Below are positions 1 through 11,753 of a stretch of 64,000 nucleotides of DNA, piece after piece. The notes under the pieces were generated by a model. The model had not been told where the DNA came from. It did no database searches and worked only from the letters and a program-made list of their open reading frames with translations. The stretch comes from Orbilia blumenaviensis (lineage: Eukaryota > Ascomycota > Orbiliomycetes > Orbiliales > Orbiliaceae). The DNA lies in assembly GCA_036872755.1 (NCBI GenBank), contig JAVHNS010000004.1:62001-126000 (forward strand), written 5' to 3'. Made by a program: the position numbers and the translations under genes. Each line of letters opens with the position of its first letter. Position 1 is the first letter of the stretch.

Positions 1-3000
1 TGGGAGATCCCCCGTTTGACGAATTCTGTAAAGTCAGCGGGATGAACGTTTCTGCTTCGCTGATTTGAGCTGCTTCCTCCATGACAATATTGTCATATCG
101 GAAGCCGTGTCGAATTATGTCATCCCTCTATAACTGAGTTAGATATGACTCGATGTTTAAAAAAGTGCGGTGAAACTTGCCTTCATTGCTGCGTACGTAG
201 AGGTCATTGCTATGACTCGAGCCTCTGTGCCGAGGAGATAATTGGCTTTATCTCGCCCATTTCGGAGGAGTTCAAATGGCATTAAATCATCAAGCTGTAC
301 AAATATTTTTGAAATATGCTCAAAATAGAATTGAGCAGCGTTCATTGTCGACTCCAATGAGCTACCCGTTGGAAGGGACCACTCTTGCTTGCTTGCGAAG
401 TAGTTGCCTTGGAGGGTTACCGCTATTAGTAGGGGTTTCAAACTCCAGCCATATTAGTGTTACTTACTGAATGGGAATTCGGATATGACAGTGGAGGGGG
501 TTGGCGAGGAGGCTACTTTTGCACAAAAAATTTCCCAGAGCGGTTTTATATAAACCCGGTAGAAATACGATGCAGTTTCACACGAGTTGCCATGCGCTCC
601 AGGTGCACCTATACTCGAGGATAGCTGATCTACTTTTTCGAGCAACTTTAATCGAAGATCCTAATTACCGTTTTCATATACTTAGTGGGGTATTTCCCGT
701 AAAACCGGCAGCGATATCTTACAGTATGGGATTCAATCCTTCCGAATTTACTATAGGTTAGACTGGAATTTGATTGGTGTGAATCATCTTCCCCATGTCC
801 GAGGCGGAGTAGGTGCCGCTCATCGATATTTCGCTCTGCAAGTTTCTGGAAGATCTGATTCAATGATTGACTGCTATGCGCGATCACAAGAACCCTTTCG
901 TTTGGGAAATTCATATATATGTTGCAGATGATTTGAGTTGCCACATCTGTCTTACCGGTACCTGGAGGACCAACAATCATGGAAAGGCCAGGATTTGTGC
1001 CCGAAAGAATAGCATGGACTTTATGCCATACAATGTTAGTCCGTGGGGACAAAATCGTAAGGCGAGACTTTATAGGTGTTGAAAAACTAACCTTGCGAGG
1101 TGGTATACTTGAGAGCGGCGTTAGGCGAGCCCCCTTTGAGTGAAAAGTCTGATTGAAAGGTTCCACTGGAAATGGTATATGATGGATACTTGACGATATT
1201 GTCCTGGTTTTGAGCATTGCTGGGGGGGGATCGACTACCTGATACTGTGAGAATAAAAGGCGGCCCCAAGCCGTCTGATGCTGGGACTCGAACATCAACT
1301 GGGATTTTTGGCAAAGTTTCCTGAAGGTGTTCAAGGCTAACAAGGGTTTCACCTAAATCTATTCTCTTCGGGATGGGCTGTAACTTTGGAAAGCAGGCAT
1401 CGCTCGGGTCACCGCACCCAAGAAAGGTGTCCCGGAGCCATTCGGGAATATAGTTTCCAGGGTCTTCGATTATGCCCTGGATGGACGCCAAAATTGACTT
1501 AAAGTTATTTGCCTACTTGCAAATAATTATTAACCGGATGTTAATAGAAGTAAACTGAATGAAAGTTAGACCCTATGGATCCACGAGACTTACAACGCCC
1601 TTTCTCCGAATGATGACATTAAAGGACCCATATGTGTCAGCAATGTTATCAGTATTTTGTTTATCTATCTTCTTGTCTGTCAGGAAACGTTCCAGCCGAA
1701 TTGGGATCGTTAGATTGTTATATCGTACCATGTAAGCTGCACGGTCGAGGCGAATGTGGAGTTTTCGTTTTTCGGTGCTTGAGAAGCTTGTTGGTTTGTT
1801 TTCGGCTACGAGTTGGATGACTTCAGCGCAGCGAAGGAGGCAGACTTCTGCGTTATCCCCTGTTGGTGTGCGAACTCCGAGCCCTTGGCCAGACGAGGTG
1901 TCACCAGCGCGGATACTCAAGAGTAACACCACGTCATCAGGGCGTAATGTCTCCCATTCTCGCTTTGCATCTTCGCTGGCAGTACCCAAGTCGAGGAGAA
2001 CTTCTGCGCGAACGTGTGCCGGTACGGCTTCTCCAACTTTGGGGGGTGCTTCTTCTAATATACTGTAGGCCGTTAGCTCCAATCAAGGCACCACCGGGCC
2101 GGTTTTAAGGAGGGCTTACGCGACACGATTGATTCGCGCTGCCATCTTAGAGTGCCCAGAAAATATCATATTGCCCCCTCTGACCGCCGGCTTCAATTTT
2201 CGAAGCGTATCCTGGATGTCGCGACGAATCTCGAAGAATGATTCAGCCCTGTGTAAAAAAAAAGCACGCCAAAGAAAGTCCGTGAGGGAAAGATATTGTA
2301 TGTTAAGTTTCGGCACTGGCGCTGGGCTTTCCCATCCGGAATTCTCAGTATGAAGAAAGGAGCTCTTCAAAGTTTCCTAGAAAAATAATAAAAAATGAAG
2401 AGTTAGAGGTACAATTCGTAAAACCGTTTTTAAAGTGGTCTAAGAAGAAACTGCGAAGGACTATTAGGTTTTCAAATACCTCTGTAGGGAGAAGGCTGGA
2501 TTCTTTAACTATCTTGGCTGCGCTGGGTCGTTTGGCAAAGGTCTCCACCATCGCGCAGAGCATAAAACGCCGGTCGACAAGGAAAGGCACTCCTTCCGGG
2601 TAGGTTTTACGGAAGAGCAGATAGGCATAAACCTCGCCAAGTTCGCGGTCATCCAATATTGAGAGTTGGGAGCTGAGATCATCTTTCCGTCCTATAGAGG
2701 CGTAGTTTGCCAATCCTAGAACTGTGAGTTTCCCTTTCGAAACCTGGAGTGCCGCATTTTGTAGCCTGGCTATGTTGCGTCTGTATCTTGAGTCAGTAAA
2801 CGGCAACCCCTCCGAGTTATCTCCTATATCGTCTTCATGATAGTAAAAGTGCTCCAACATATCTACTAAGTCACGAAAGAGTTGGTTCCTGCGATATGCA
2901 TAAGTTGGTGAAAGTCGGATGCAGGTAAGAACCTGGAGATCCTCGAGGAGCCCATGGACATATCGACGGGTGGGCAGTTGCGACAGCAGATCAGTAAGGA

Positions 3001-4110
3001 ACTCCACCATTCGTTCCGCATACACCCGACTGTCTAGTGTGAGATTAGTATATCCCCAATCTTTTTTTTGGTTTTGATTTGTCTCGAGGGGCTTACTATC
3101 TTGTTTGTTACCAATGCCGTCAACATAAAGGTTGGATATTAGTTGGATGACAAGGGTGTGGAGCCAGGATCGCTCAAAAGAAAGCCTAGCTCTTGATTTC
3201 TGATCTGCTAATCCAAGCTTCTTCTCAGATGCCCTCCAAGCCTTCTTGAATTGCGGGGCTTCAGCTAGTTTAAGCTCAAGCGCGGCCTCTGAGTGAAGGT
3301 TTTGCCATATGCCAATTGATACCAGGGGGGCACATTCCTTTCTCACCAGCACCATGTCCAGAGACTGAAACGCTGATATTATAAAACATAAGATATGGGT
3401 TCTGAGGGGCAGTGACAGAGTTGTAGATAGCGACATGAATAGAATCCTGCGGAAGAAAGACGTAAATAAAGCAGGGCTTTGCTCAAAAATTCCTGCATAG
3501 CGGTATCTAGGGTTAGTGACCGCTTTTAATTAATGCTATTTATAATGGTAGGCTCACCCCATATCGGTATGCTTTCTCTCTTCTTTGTCACCACCATCAA
3601 GACTAAGGATATGACCAATTCATCGGTCGAATCTTCATCGTAGTTGGGCCAGAGATACCTGAAGGAACCAGTAAAAGGTTGTTTATTTTTCAATGTTAAA
3701 AGTTGAATCCAATTATGTTAGGGGGTAGCCCCCAGAGACCCAAAGAAAATTTCGGGGGTACGGGAATCCATGTGGAATACGGATTGGTATTCAAAGTGAA
3801 GTCCGTCCTGGGGCCTGGAAACCTGTCCATTGTTCAGGATGGACGGGATGCCTTTTGATAGGGGAGGTTCTCGGACGCACCGTTCCATATACTGGAGGTT
3901 CTCAAGAAGCAGAAGGTCCCGCTGAGGGAACCCCTCTTGCTCGAGTGCCGAATATATTTCCTTAACGATTTTCGATGAAAACCGAACCTGTCCATCAGGC
4001 TTTAGCCAGTGTGTATTTGCGGTGACAGCATAGATATTGCCGCCTTGGAGATCGGAAAATGTGGGCTGATTGTCCTCTGCGATTGCGAGATCTGGGGCTT
4101 GGGGAGCCAT
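1..4110 (-). CDS. AQR: Aquarius / Cwf11, intron-binding spliceosomal RNA helicase (3' end outside window)
   Basis: Superfamily 1 helicase of the spliceosome that binds the intron upstream of the branch site. The gene is read right to left across several exons. The first exon has the Aquarius N-terminal block ([17 protein letters not shown]). It is spliced from 3881 to 3658, where the next exon reads YLWPNYDED and [11 protein letters not shown]. The exon at 2345-3436 continues with [19 protein letters not shown] and [19 protein letters not shown]. The helicase part has Walker [10 protein letters not shown] at about 948-971, then [20 protein letters not shown] and, near 70-90, the motif II block VMEEAAQ. 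The later helicase motifs and the stop codon lie beyond base 1. I chose the start at 4110 (MAPQAPDL) because conserved sequence begins soon after it; an upstream in-frame ATG at 4233 is possible. No disabling change is visible. Family assignment is very secure; exact introns are inferred. Confidence 0.93.
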
Positions 4111-4339
4111 GAGTGGAAGGCCCTCGATTAGACGGGCTTTCGTTGGATGTAGTAGTGAATTGTAGGGCGATGGTTGTGGTTGTGCGTATGGTTTGGGGAT
4201 TTTGTGGTTGGTTTTCCGCTGGATTGCTAACAACCGCTCAAGAACCGCAAATAACGACGCGTTTAGATTTCGCCAAACGCTTCCCAGAGAACATCACGAC
4301 ATCACGCCCCATCGGCCATCAAAGCAGGCCGCAGACACG
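4111..4339. promoter_or_regulatory. Short divergent promoter shared by AQR and THOC1
   Basis: Only 229 bases separate the chosen start of AQR (minus strand) from the start of the THO subunit gene (plus strand), so both promoters and 5' leaders must overlap or be very short. No clear TATA box is seen. If AQR instead starts at 4233, the gap falls to about 106 bases. Both products act on pre-mRNA, so co-regulation is plausible but is an inference from spacing only. Confidence 0.6.
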
Positions 4340-6484
4340 ATGACGCACCAAACACTTCCCACTATCACAAGGCTTAAAGATGTCCTTAGAACTGCATTGC
4401 CCGACCTTAAATCGTCCTCGACCCCTTCCGAAGTACCGCCATTTCCGACGACACTTAATTGTTGGAAGTATGTTGATACGTTCAAGAGTGTTTCCGGAAC
4501 CAACGATATCAAAACGTGCCTGGAGTGCGCATCTCGCGAGCTGCTCTACGATATAGTGGTTAGCTTTGCTCCCGTCTGTCTTTCTATTTAATCTGGTTAC
4601 ACTACTGACCAAACTGGTAGACAGACTTCGATGTCGTCCCTTCCTCAGAACCGTTCATAACGCTCTATCAGTTTTTCGATTTGATCCTCATCCTATCAGA
4701 ACTAGGTTCGCACCATAATCTGCTTGATTTCTACCAGCTCATGAACGGTGTCTGACTCTACCTTGAAGAAATCAGCGACCCTCAGCTGCCCTTCGCTCTT
4801 ATCGAAGAAACCCTGGACACACAGCCAATAGATAGCTGTAAACGGATTTTCTCATACTTGGAGGCTCGTATTGAGCGCTTAACTGTGGTATAACCAGACC
4901 ATATACCCTACAAAATACCATCCTGAGGTCCCTTATCTATGATATCTGATTTTGGAATTACTGCAGGGCGTGGATGGAACAAAGGGGAAAGGAATTATTC
5001 TGCTCAGGCTGTGCAACGAGCTTCTTCGTCGCTTGTCGAAATCGGAAGATACAGTATTCTGCGGGCGAATTTTTGTTTTTTTAACAAAAAGCTTCCCGCT
5101 CTCTGAGCGCTCCGGTGTAAATCTCCGGGGGGAGTTTCATGTTGAAAACAGGACTGCATTCGACGAACGGTGGAGTCAACCGGACAGGAATAAATCCGAC
5201 CCTCCACATAGCCCAAAAAGTACCGATGCCTCAGAATCGGCCCTAGCTGCTGACGCCTGTAACAGGCTCTATGCTGTTCTCTGGTCTACGCAGCATGAAT
5301 TCGCCGAACCAACCCGACTATTCCAAAAACAAGCACTCGACAATTTCAAAGACTCGTTAGAGACCGTTATCAAGGCCTTTCGATCCTCTATTGACGAGCA
5401 CGGACACAATGCACCTCCCATAACTACCGACTCCAGACGTGGCCTTAAGCGGAAATGGGATGGGGAAGTCAAACACGATGAATTAGATAGTTACAATCCG
5501 AAATATCTGACTAGCCGGGAACTATTTGATCTTGAAGTCCGTACACTACCCGCTCAATATTTATTAGCTTTTCTAATTATTTCACTCTAGGTCCGCGATC
5601 TTGTGTTTCGGAGGCATATACTCGTTCAATTTCTCATTGTAATAGAGTTCCTCCTGAGTTTATCTCCCAAATACAAAAAGTATCTTGAAGCAGAGGCTAA
5701 AAACCGGTCCGTTCAATTTGCTTACACCCTATCTGAAGAAGATGTAGGTATCCTAATCGTACCTTGCACTTGAATCCCCCAGTGCTAACCAACTTCTTCA
5801 AGGATAAATGGGCGGAAGCCGCAAAGAAAGATGTCGTCAATGCACTAAACTATAAGTCTGGGATGGACGGGTTGTTGTTTTCTCGCACCGTCGACTCTGT
5901 ACTGACGCGGGAGAAGAATTGGGTCAAATGGAAAGCCGAGAATTGTGTATCATTTGAAATGGAGCCAGCGTCTATTAAACATGTGGCTGTATCGAAGTCC
6001 GCAGGAAACAATGCAACGACGTTAACTAGTAGCTTGGGGAAAGTTATGGGGGCTCCAGCACTAACCAGGGTTTGGTTCGACGGATCTCTTGATGTCACTA
6101 CCATCCGCTTAAATACAGACAGGTGATAGCCCCCCCCTTTGAGATTTCATCGCTATTTCTCACATATCATATCCTAGAATCGATCTCCCGGCTTACCGGT
6201 CTTACACTAAATCCATCGAAGGATATCACCTTGACAAGGACTTCGCATTTACAGAACAGGAGAAAGAGGACATAGAAGAGTCTATCTCTAATGTCACATG
6301 GAGAGCCCTCCGGATAGCTTCACGAGATCGGTTTCAGTTATTCAAAAGCCTTGACGACGACTTGTCTGTTAAATCGTTGATTGCGATTGAGGATGGCGTT
6401 TCTCTGGGAAGTAGAGAATCAGAGAAGGATGGAAAAAAGGATCTACCCACCAACACAGACCCTGATGGTGTGAAATCCACATAG
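4340..6484 (+). CDS. THOC1: THO complex subunit 1 (Hpr1/THOC1-like)
   Basis: Subunit of the nuclear THO/TREX complex, which couples transcription elongation to mRNP assembly and export and limits R-loops. The most diagnostic stretch is LLRLCNELLRRLSKSEDTVF followed by CGRIFVFLTKSFPLSERSG (about 4999-5120). Further on are the TSRELFDLE block near 5510 and the VLTREKNWVKWK block near 5900, both in the order seen in human THOC1. The gene has at least six introns. A frame-breaking TGA at 4753-4755 lies inside a predicted 63-nt intron (4706-4768, donor GTTCGC, branch CTGAC, acceptor TTGAAG). Splicing that intron joins SEL to EISDPQLPF in frame and restores the family spacing, so the gene looks intact. 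The protein ends in an acidic, lysine-rich tail and lacks the death domain of the animal protein, as is usual in fungi. The first ATG matching the family start (MTHQTLPTI) was used. Confidence 0.9.
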
Positions 6485-6977
6485 AGAATGATTTGCATTC
6501 CAGAAGCCTTCCTCAAGTTGTATCTTCATGTCTCACCCTCCCTGTCGGGTGCGCAGCATCTTGCTTGGATTTGTCCCTAGTAAACAATGGTGCAGTTATC
6601 TAACAAAGTGTTCTGCTTCGTTCAGGCTGGTTTACGTGACCAGCCAGACCTAAATCCTCCTCATTGTCTCCAATCGTTCCTTGTACAATTTTCCAATATA
6701 GTCCCCGAGATGTGCAAAATCTATCCGCTAAAGTTGATCAGCCAACCATTATAGCGATAGGAAATTTCTAACCATATAGTAGGCGGATTTTTACTTGACC
6801 ATTCGACACGTCTAGTTTTCCACGCTTCGGTATCAGTAGTACACCAACCACTGGGTCCAAAACTAACCCTGTTCAATTAACGAATAGAACAGTACCTAAG
6901 TACAGACTAGAATAACGCTGCTACCCACGAGACCACTCCTACCAAACAGAACCACATAGTTATCGTACGCACTCAGC
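6485..6977. other. Intergenic, convergent 3' ends of THOC1 and DID2
   Basis: The two flanking genes converge here, so the stretch holds their 3' untranslated regions. No open frame with family resemblance, repeat or RNA gene was recognised. Confidence 0.6.
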
Positions 6978-7698
6978 TTAGTTCCGAAGCGCTCGTAAAC
7001 GTTCCCCAAGTCCTTCCTCTTCCACTTCTGTAGGTTGCTGTATCCCCCTAACAGGTGTAGCCTCATTCAGTTCCTGGTCCAGCTCAACCCCGACTTTATC
7101 TGCTACCTTCCCCAGCAGCCTGTCAACATCTTCTTGAGGTGTATTAATGGCATTGGCGGAGGTAGTGGCATTTTCGTAGTAGCTAGTTGCGACGTCTAGA
7201 TCCTCGAACTGGGATTCAAACTTATCCATTACCATTGAAATCTGAAGGAGAGAAAAAACAAGATCATTAGCAGTGACACATGTTGAATGACGGGCTGAAT
7301 ACTAAAATACCTTTTCAAGGTTCATAGATTTCATGGCGCTGTCCATGCCTTTTACAACATTCGCCATACTATTCGAGACTTGTCTCATTGTAACGGCCGT
7401 TTGAACTCGACTTGCCACGCCATCGATCCGGCTTGCAAGCCTCAGGAGGTTGAGGTGTTCGTTCTGCTTCCGAATAACGTTTTGAGCATATACCTTCGCA
7501 ATATCTTGATTCCCCTGCTTCATCGCCTTCTCAAGCTTCGCTTCATCCTTAGCAGCTTCTTGTTTCGCCTTCGCTGCCTGACGGGTAAGTTGTTTTTCTG
7601 TAAACTGTGACACCGTTAACAGGCCGAGGTATTCAAAGTGAGACCTATGGTGCATCGCATACCTTTAGATTAAACAAGGCTTTCTCTAAGCCAGACAT
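6978..7698 (-). CDS. DID2: ESCRT-III associated protein Did2 / CHMP1
   Basis: Small coiled-coil ESCRT-III family protein that recruits and regulates the Vps4 ATPase on endosomes during multivesicular body sorting. Three exons are visible. A 36-nt first exon encodes MSGLEKALFNLK (7698-7663). The middle exon starts at FTEKQLTRQAAK and contains VASRVQTAVTM and MANVVKGMD, typical of CHMP1. The last exon starts near ISMVMDKFE and includes FEDLDV and NTPQEDVDRLL. The C terminus GLGERLRALRN fits a MIT-interacting motif that would dock to Vps4. The predicted protein is about 200 residues, the normal family length. The start is fixed by the conserved 12-residue first exon with a GTATGC donor. CHMP1 rather than another Snf7-family member is favoured by the central VQTAVTM block. 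Confidence 0.92.
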
Positions 7699-8929
7699 TT
7701 CGCAGTGCGCGCTCTTCGATCTTCACTTAAGACTTAGTAGGGGAAACGATAGAAACTGAAACTGGTTTGAACCAAATGTTCTTGCGTGGGCCACGTCTGG
7801 TATCTGCAACAGTTCGAGCGTCACAGGGCTTGGGGCTATCGATATCGCTCAGAGATAAGCCGCCGGATAGAATACCCCCGTGAGCTGGTCTTTGTGTATT
7901 TCTTTATGCACACTGACGTTTTCGGTTCACAAGACTTTTGTTTATGGGGGGGCTCAAAACGGGTTGGGACGGGTGTCACACCAGATGCTTCAATTCGGTG
8001 GAGCGCTGCGTCTGCCGTGCATTTTGAGGAGGCTAATGCGGCGGGCTTGGCAGTGTAACCCGAGTGGTATCCAACATGGACAACACAACGGAAACCAGAC
8101 CAGACTTGAATCCATATATACATGGGTAGACTTTGATATGTAGGTAGCTTGATGCTCCTTGTATACCATATAGCTACCCAGGTAGTAAATATCAAGCATG
8201 TAAATCTTAGATATATATACAATTGTGGCAGGCTCTCTGCCGAAAAGTATCTTCTCCTTACCGATATAATTCAACCACCGTTCACAATCAAACCAGAAAA
8301 TCGACATGGAGACCAGAGGGTTTGGGCTGAGGAAACTTTAGGTAAAACTGGTACTTGCCAAAGCCCTTGGTCGATGAAACAGCTGCTGTAAATGCGCGCG
8401 CGCGCGCTTAATTGTGTGTGTATAAGTATGAATTTTATGTACAGAGGCAAAATATTGAGACTAAGAAAAGAAGCTGGAGTGATGCAATCAACAGTGCGAG
8501 GAATCAGGGCCGCCGCCTGAAGTAAGACACTGTGAGACGAATCTATTCAGTAGCGTAAGACAAAGGAAATATCTCTCAGAGTAATATCGGGTAAACATGT
8601 TGGCAACGCTAACTATGAATTCCACAGACCGAAGCTTGGAAATACGACAACGAGAAAGGCAAATAGATATCGCATCAAGCAGGGTATAAGACATAATCCA
8701 TCAATACAACTTCGCACGGGAGTATAAAGTTTCATAACAAAAAAAATTCGTCAGCAATAGCAGTTCGATATTCCCAGATACCATGTTCTATTGTGTGATG
8801 CAAAGGACTTGCAGAGTTCATTTTCCCAGAAAACTCATGAAACGGATGTGATCGCGACAGCCACGAGCTCGTTCTAAAGCCGATTATATGAAGTTTGATA
8901 TTGAAGGTGATGGGTCCTTGAATACACGC
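7699..8929. other. Intergenic region with an alternating GC tract
   Basis: About 1.2 kb between DID2 (5' side) and the 3' end of the homeobox gene, both on the minus strand. It would hold the DID2 promoter and the homeobox 3' untranslated region. An alternating GCGCGC tract lies near 8394-8407, followed by a short GT run. Open frames here are short, overlap one another on both strands and resemble no family I know. Confidence 0.5.
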
Positions 8930-10579
8930 TTATGATACCGTTGTTGTCGGAGCATGTACAAGATCGGGTGGATGAGAGCATGACCTTCTCGATCTATGGC
9001 CGTACCAGCGACCAAACGATGTGGCTTTCGAACTCGGCGACTTAGGACTTAAGAAAGAGTCATGAGGTGAATAGGAAGGGTTAGATGTAGCTGATGTAAG
9101 GTAGGAGGTGCTAAATGTTGTAGCTTCTGGTGGAGCGCTGAGTTGTTGAGGCAGACTCATCATTTCTGGTGATGCCTGAAGAGCTTGCTCAGAAAATGAA
9201 GTCGTGCCTGCTGTATGAGGAGTCATTGGCATTTGGTACTTATAGGGGATAAGGTTTAGAGGAGGGCTGAAGTCCGGTTTGTGGGGAGACGGATACGGCT
9301 GTGAACTCGAAGCTACATCATTATCAGCTCGGACGCGTCTTTAGGAAAGCAGGTAGTGCGGAATGGATGCATTTTCATCTTACCTGAAGTAGTTGTAATA
9401 TAAGAGGCTTGGCCTACTTGATTACTTGAAGAATTCCGTGAGAACCCGTCGGTTTGGTTTTGTAGGAAGAATCCTTTCGGTGAATGCGCAAAGCCTTCGG
9501 AGTTCAAAGCTGGGGGTGAGTACGCCTGCGGTTGACCCTCTGATAAATTACCCATGTCGGAAAAAGTTCTCGGAACATTAGCCTGTTGAGAAATTTGGTG
9601 CTGGGTTCGAAACCCTTCGCGACTTGGAGGTGACGAGAAAGGGTTTCCACGAGTCTGTTTCGGCCCGATTGGAGTTGATAAAAACGGAAAAGAATGCCTT
9701 TCGCCATTTACAGCGGAAATCGGAGACGGAAGGCCGACCATCGGGCGCGGCGAACTGAATGGAAGGGGGCCATATGGAGAGCCATGAGGGGCATTGCCTC
9801 CAGCAACATCTGAACTAATATGCCTTTGGATCGGCTGGTATCCAAGAGGCTTTATATCCGATGGCTTACCGGAGTAGTTGTCCACTGGAGACGATTGAGC
9901 CTCAGTCAATTTAGAGGACCCGTAAGAGTGCAACGTTTGAAGGAGAGGAAACTCGTCCGGTAGGGCACGGGAGCGCATCATCCGATCCCGATCATCGCTA
10001 CTCATTCGCTTTAACTTGGCCCTCCTATTTTGAAACCAAACTTGGACCTGGCGAGGGCTGAGTCCTGGTATTTCTCGTGATAATCTTTCTCGGTGTGCAG
10101 CATCCGGGTGAGCCTGTCTCGCAAACTCACTCATCAGGTACCGGGTTTGATTATGGGTCAGTCTAGATTAGATGAGACAGTTAGTATTAAGTTCAAGCAT
10201 GTAGGGATATGCGGCTCGGTCGTTGGGTCTAGAAAGGATCCTATCATAGAACTCACCGGAATCTTTTCATTTTCCGCTTGTCTATCTTGCTGAGATCCAT
10301 CGGCGCTAAATGGGCTGATTCCCTAGTTGCGTCCAGGGAAAGGCCAGTATTGTGCCCTGCACTGATATGAGATGCGTGGTCCGCACGGCCGACCGTCGAG
10401 GGTTCCGATATAGATCCGTCCGCGATCTGGTCCGCCCCATCTCCACGATCGCTAAACGGAATCAAAACTGGTGACCGTGAAAATGCACCGCTACCGGTCA
10501 CCCTATCGTTATTGGCTCCTGATTGTATAGAAGGCTGTTCCCGCGGCATAAACCTTGAATCGTACATAGTTCTTTCCAT
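8930..10579 (-). CDS. Homeobox transcription factor
   Basis: Nuclear DNA-binding regulator with one typical homeodomain. Exon 1 (10579 to about 10257) ends in a basic KRKMKRF. It is spliced over a roughly 90-nt intron to RLTHNQTRYLMSEFARQ, and the recognition helix RQVQVWFQNRRAKLKR follows near 10006-10053. The remainder is low-complexity Ser/Pro/Gln-rich sequence with no second domain seen. A second intron (about 9312-9385, donor GTAAGA) joins TTS to ASSSQPYPSP in frame, and the last exon ends at 8930. The predicted protein is close to 490 residues. An acceptor-like CTAG just 5' of the ATG suggests a spliced 5' leader. Fungal homeodomain proteins of this layout are linked to development, but which one this is cannot be told here. 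Confidence 0.88.
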
Positions 10580-11426
10580 AGTTTCCTAGGATTATCTGAG
10601 ACAGTCCACCTAGTTCCAAGAGTCGTTGGGCAATGGTAAATGGACGAGGATTCAAATATCACCAACTTTTTAAGTATCTTCCCAATGAACGATGGCTGAT
10701 ATAAAGATGCAGGAGGCTTTCTGAACACGAATGCAGAGTACTGGTCTCGGTTGAAATTCCGGCCCCGTGTACCAATCAGTTCTAGGAAACAGTCGCAGAG
10801 ACTACCAAACAGGACCAGCCAGGTGAGAATCCAGATAGTAAGTGATCAGGGCGGGCCGGAATATTATGTTCAGGTATCTTCAATGTTAAAGGTGTTCTCG
10901 TTCCGATATAGACCGTTCCAAAGAAAGCGTTTTATGCACCCAGCGAAAAGAACGACCGTTGACAGACCAGTCGGCTGCCAACTGATGGGTGACTTTGAAT
11001 ATTTAGCTAGTTCAAAACGTTTAGCTCGAGGCCCTCAGAAGCAGCATATTAGCACGGCTGATACGCTGTCTTTTTCTTCTTTTTTCTCTGCCTCTCTCTC
11101 TCTCCTTTCTTCTCTTATCGTTTCTCCCTTTACTGTTCCTTTCCCTTTCGAAGGGGAATATCAAGGGTGGTTGGTCCGTTGGTGTGTTAAATGATAAGAT
11201 CAGTGCCAGACCGTCGCTTTTTCCTACCAAACGTCGAGTCTGGTCGAAGCTAGAAAATATAACCCGGAACCAGCAGAAGGGGGGGGGGAAACTGATAATA
11301 TATCGGTAGAATAACAGCGATATATAGGTACCTAGTAACACACAATATCTATATATACCTAAGTATATGTATGATAAAAGATATATAAAGAGGTAGATAT
11401 AAAAGAGAAGTGGAAATGGGAAACGA

Positions 11427-11460
11427 TAAAAAAAATAAAATAAAATAAAATAAAAAAAAA
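11427..11460. repeat. A-rich AAAAT microsatellite
   Basis: Four or more AAAAT units flanked by A runs, in the upstream region of the homeobox gene. Confidence 0.8.
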
Positions 11461-11732
11461 GGATAAAAAGGGAAATAGGTGGGCCAAACTCAGTGGCCAG
11501 GCGAAGAGAAGTGTCGGGGGGATCCAGAAGCGGAAATTGAAATATATATATGTATATATATACCCCAGGTGTTTGTATATAGTTGTCCACCTGTATATGA
11601 GGAGGTACCTCGGCGTGTATATATACCCAAGGATACCTAATATACTTTTAAAAGGCTTTTTTTTTAGTATATAAAAAAAGATACAATCTGGAACTGACCA
11701 AGGGAAAAGTTAAATTTTCAACTTCAATTTGG

Positions 11733-11753
11733 AAAAAAAAAAAAAAAAAAAAA
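11733..11753. repeat. Poly-A tract (21 A)
   Basis: Uninterrupted run of 21 A on the plus strand, followed by about 130 bases of GA-rich sequence. Confidence 0.9.

Noticed and set aside
4740..4760. THOC1 as a pseudogene because of an in-frame TGA
   Set aside because: A 63-nt intron with a good branch site removes it and restores the conserved spacing; the rest of the gene is intact.
9598..9625. tRNA B-box-like GGGTTCGAAACCC
   Set aside because: It lies inside the homeobox coding exon, with no A box or cloverleaf around it; other GTTCGA words in the window also lack tRNA context.
11021..11590. Hydrophobic 189-codon minus-strand frame, possible membrane protein
   Set aside because: The translation is runs of Phe, Ile, Tyr and Leu from A/T-rich repeats, with no conserved motif or sensible start context.
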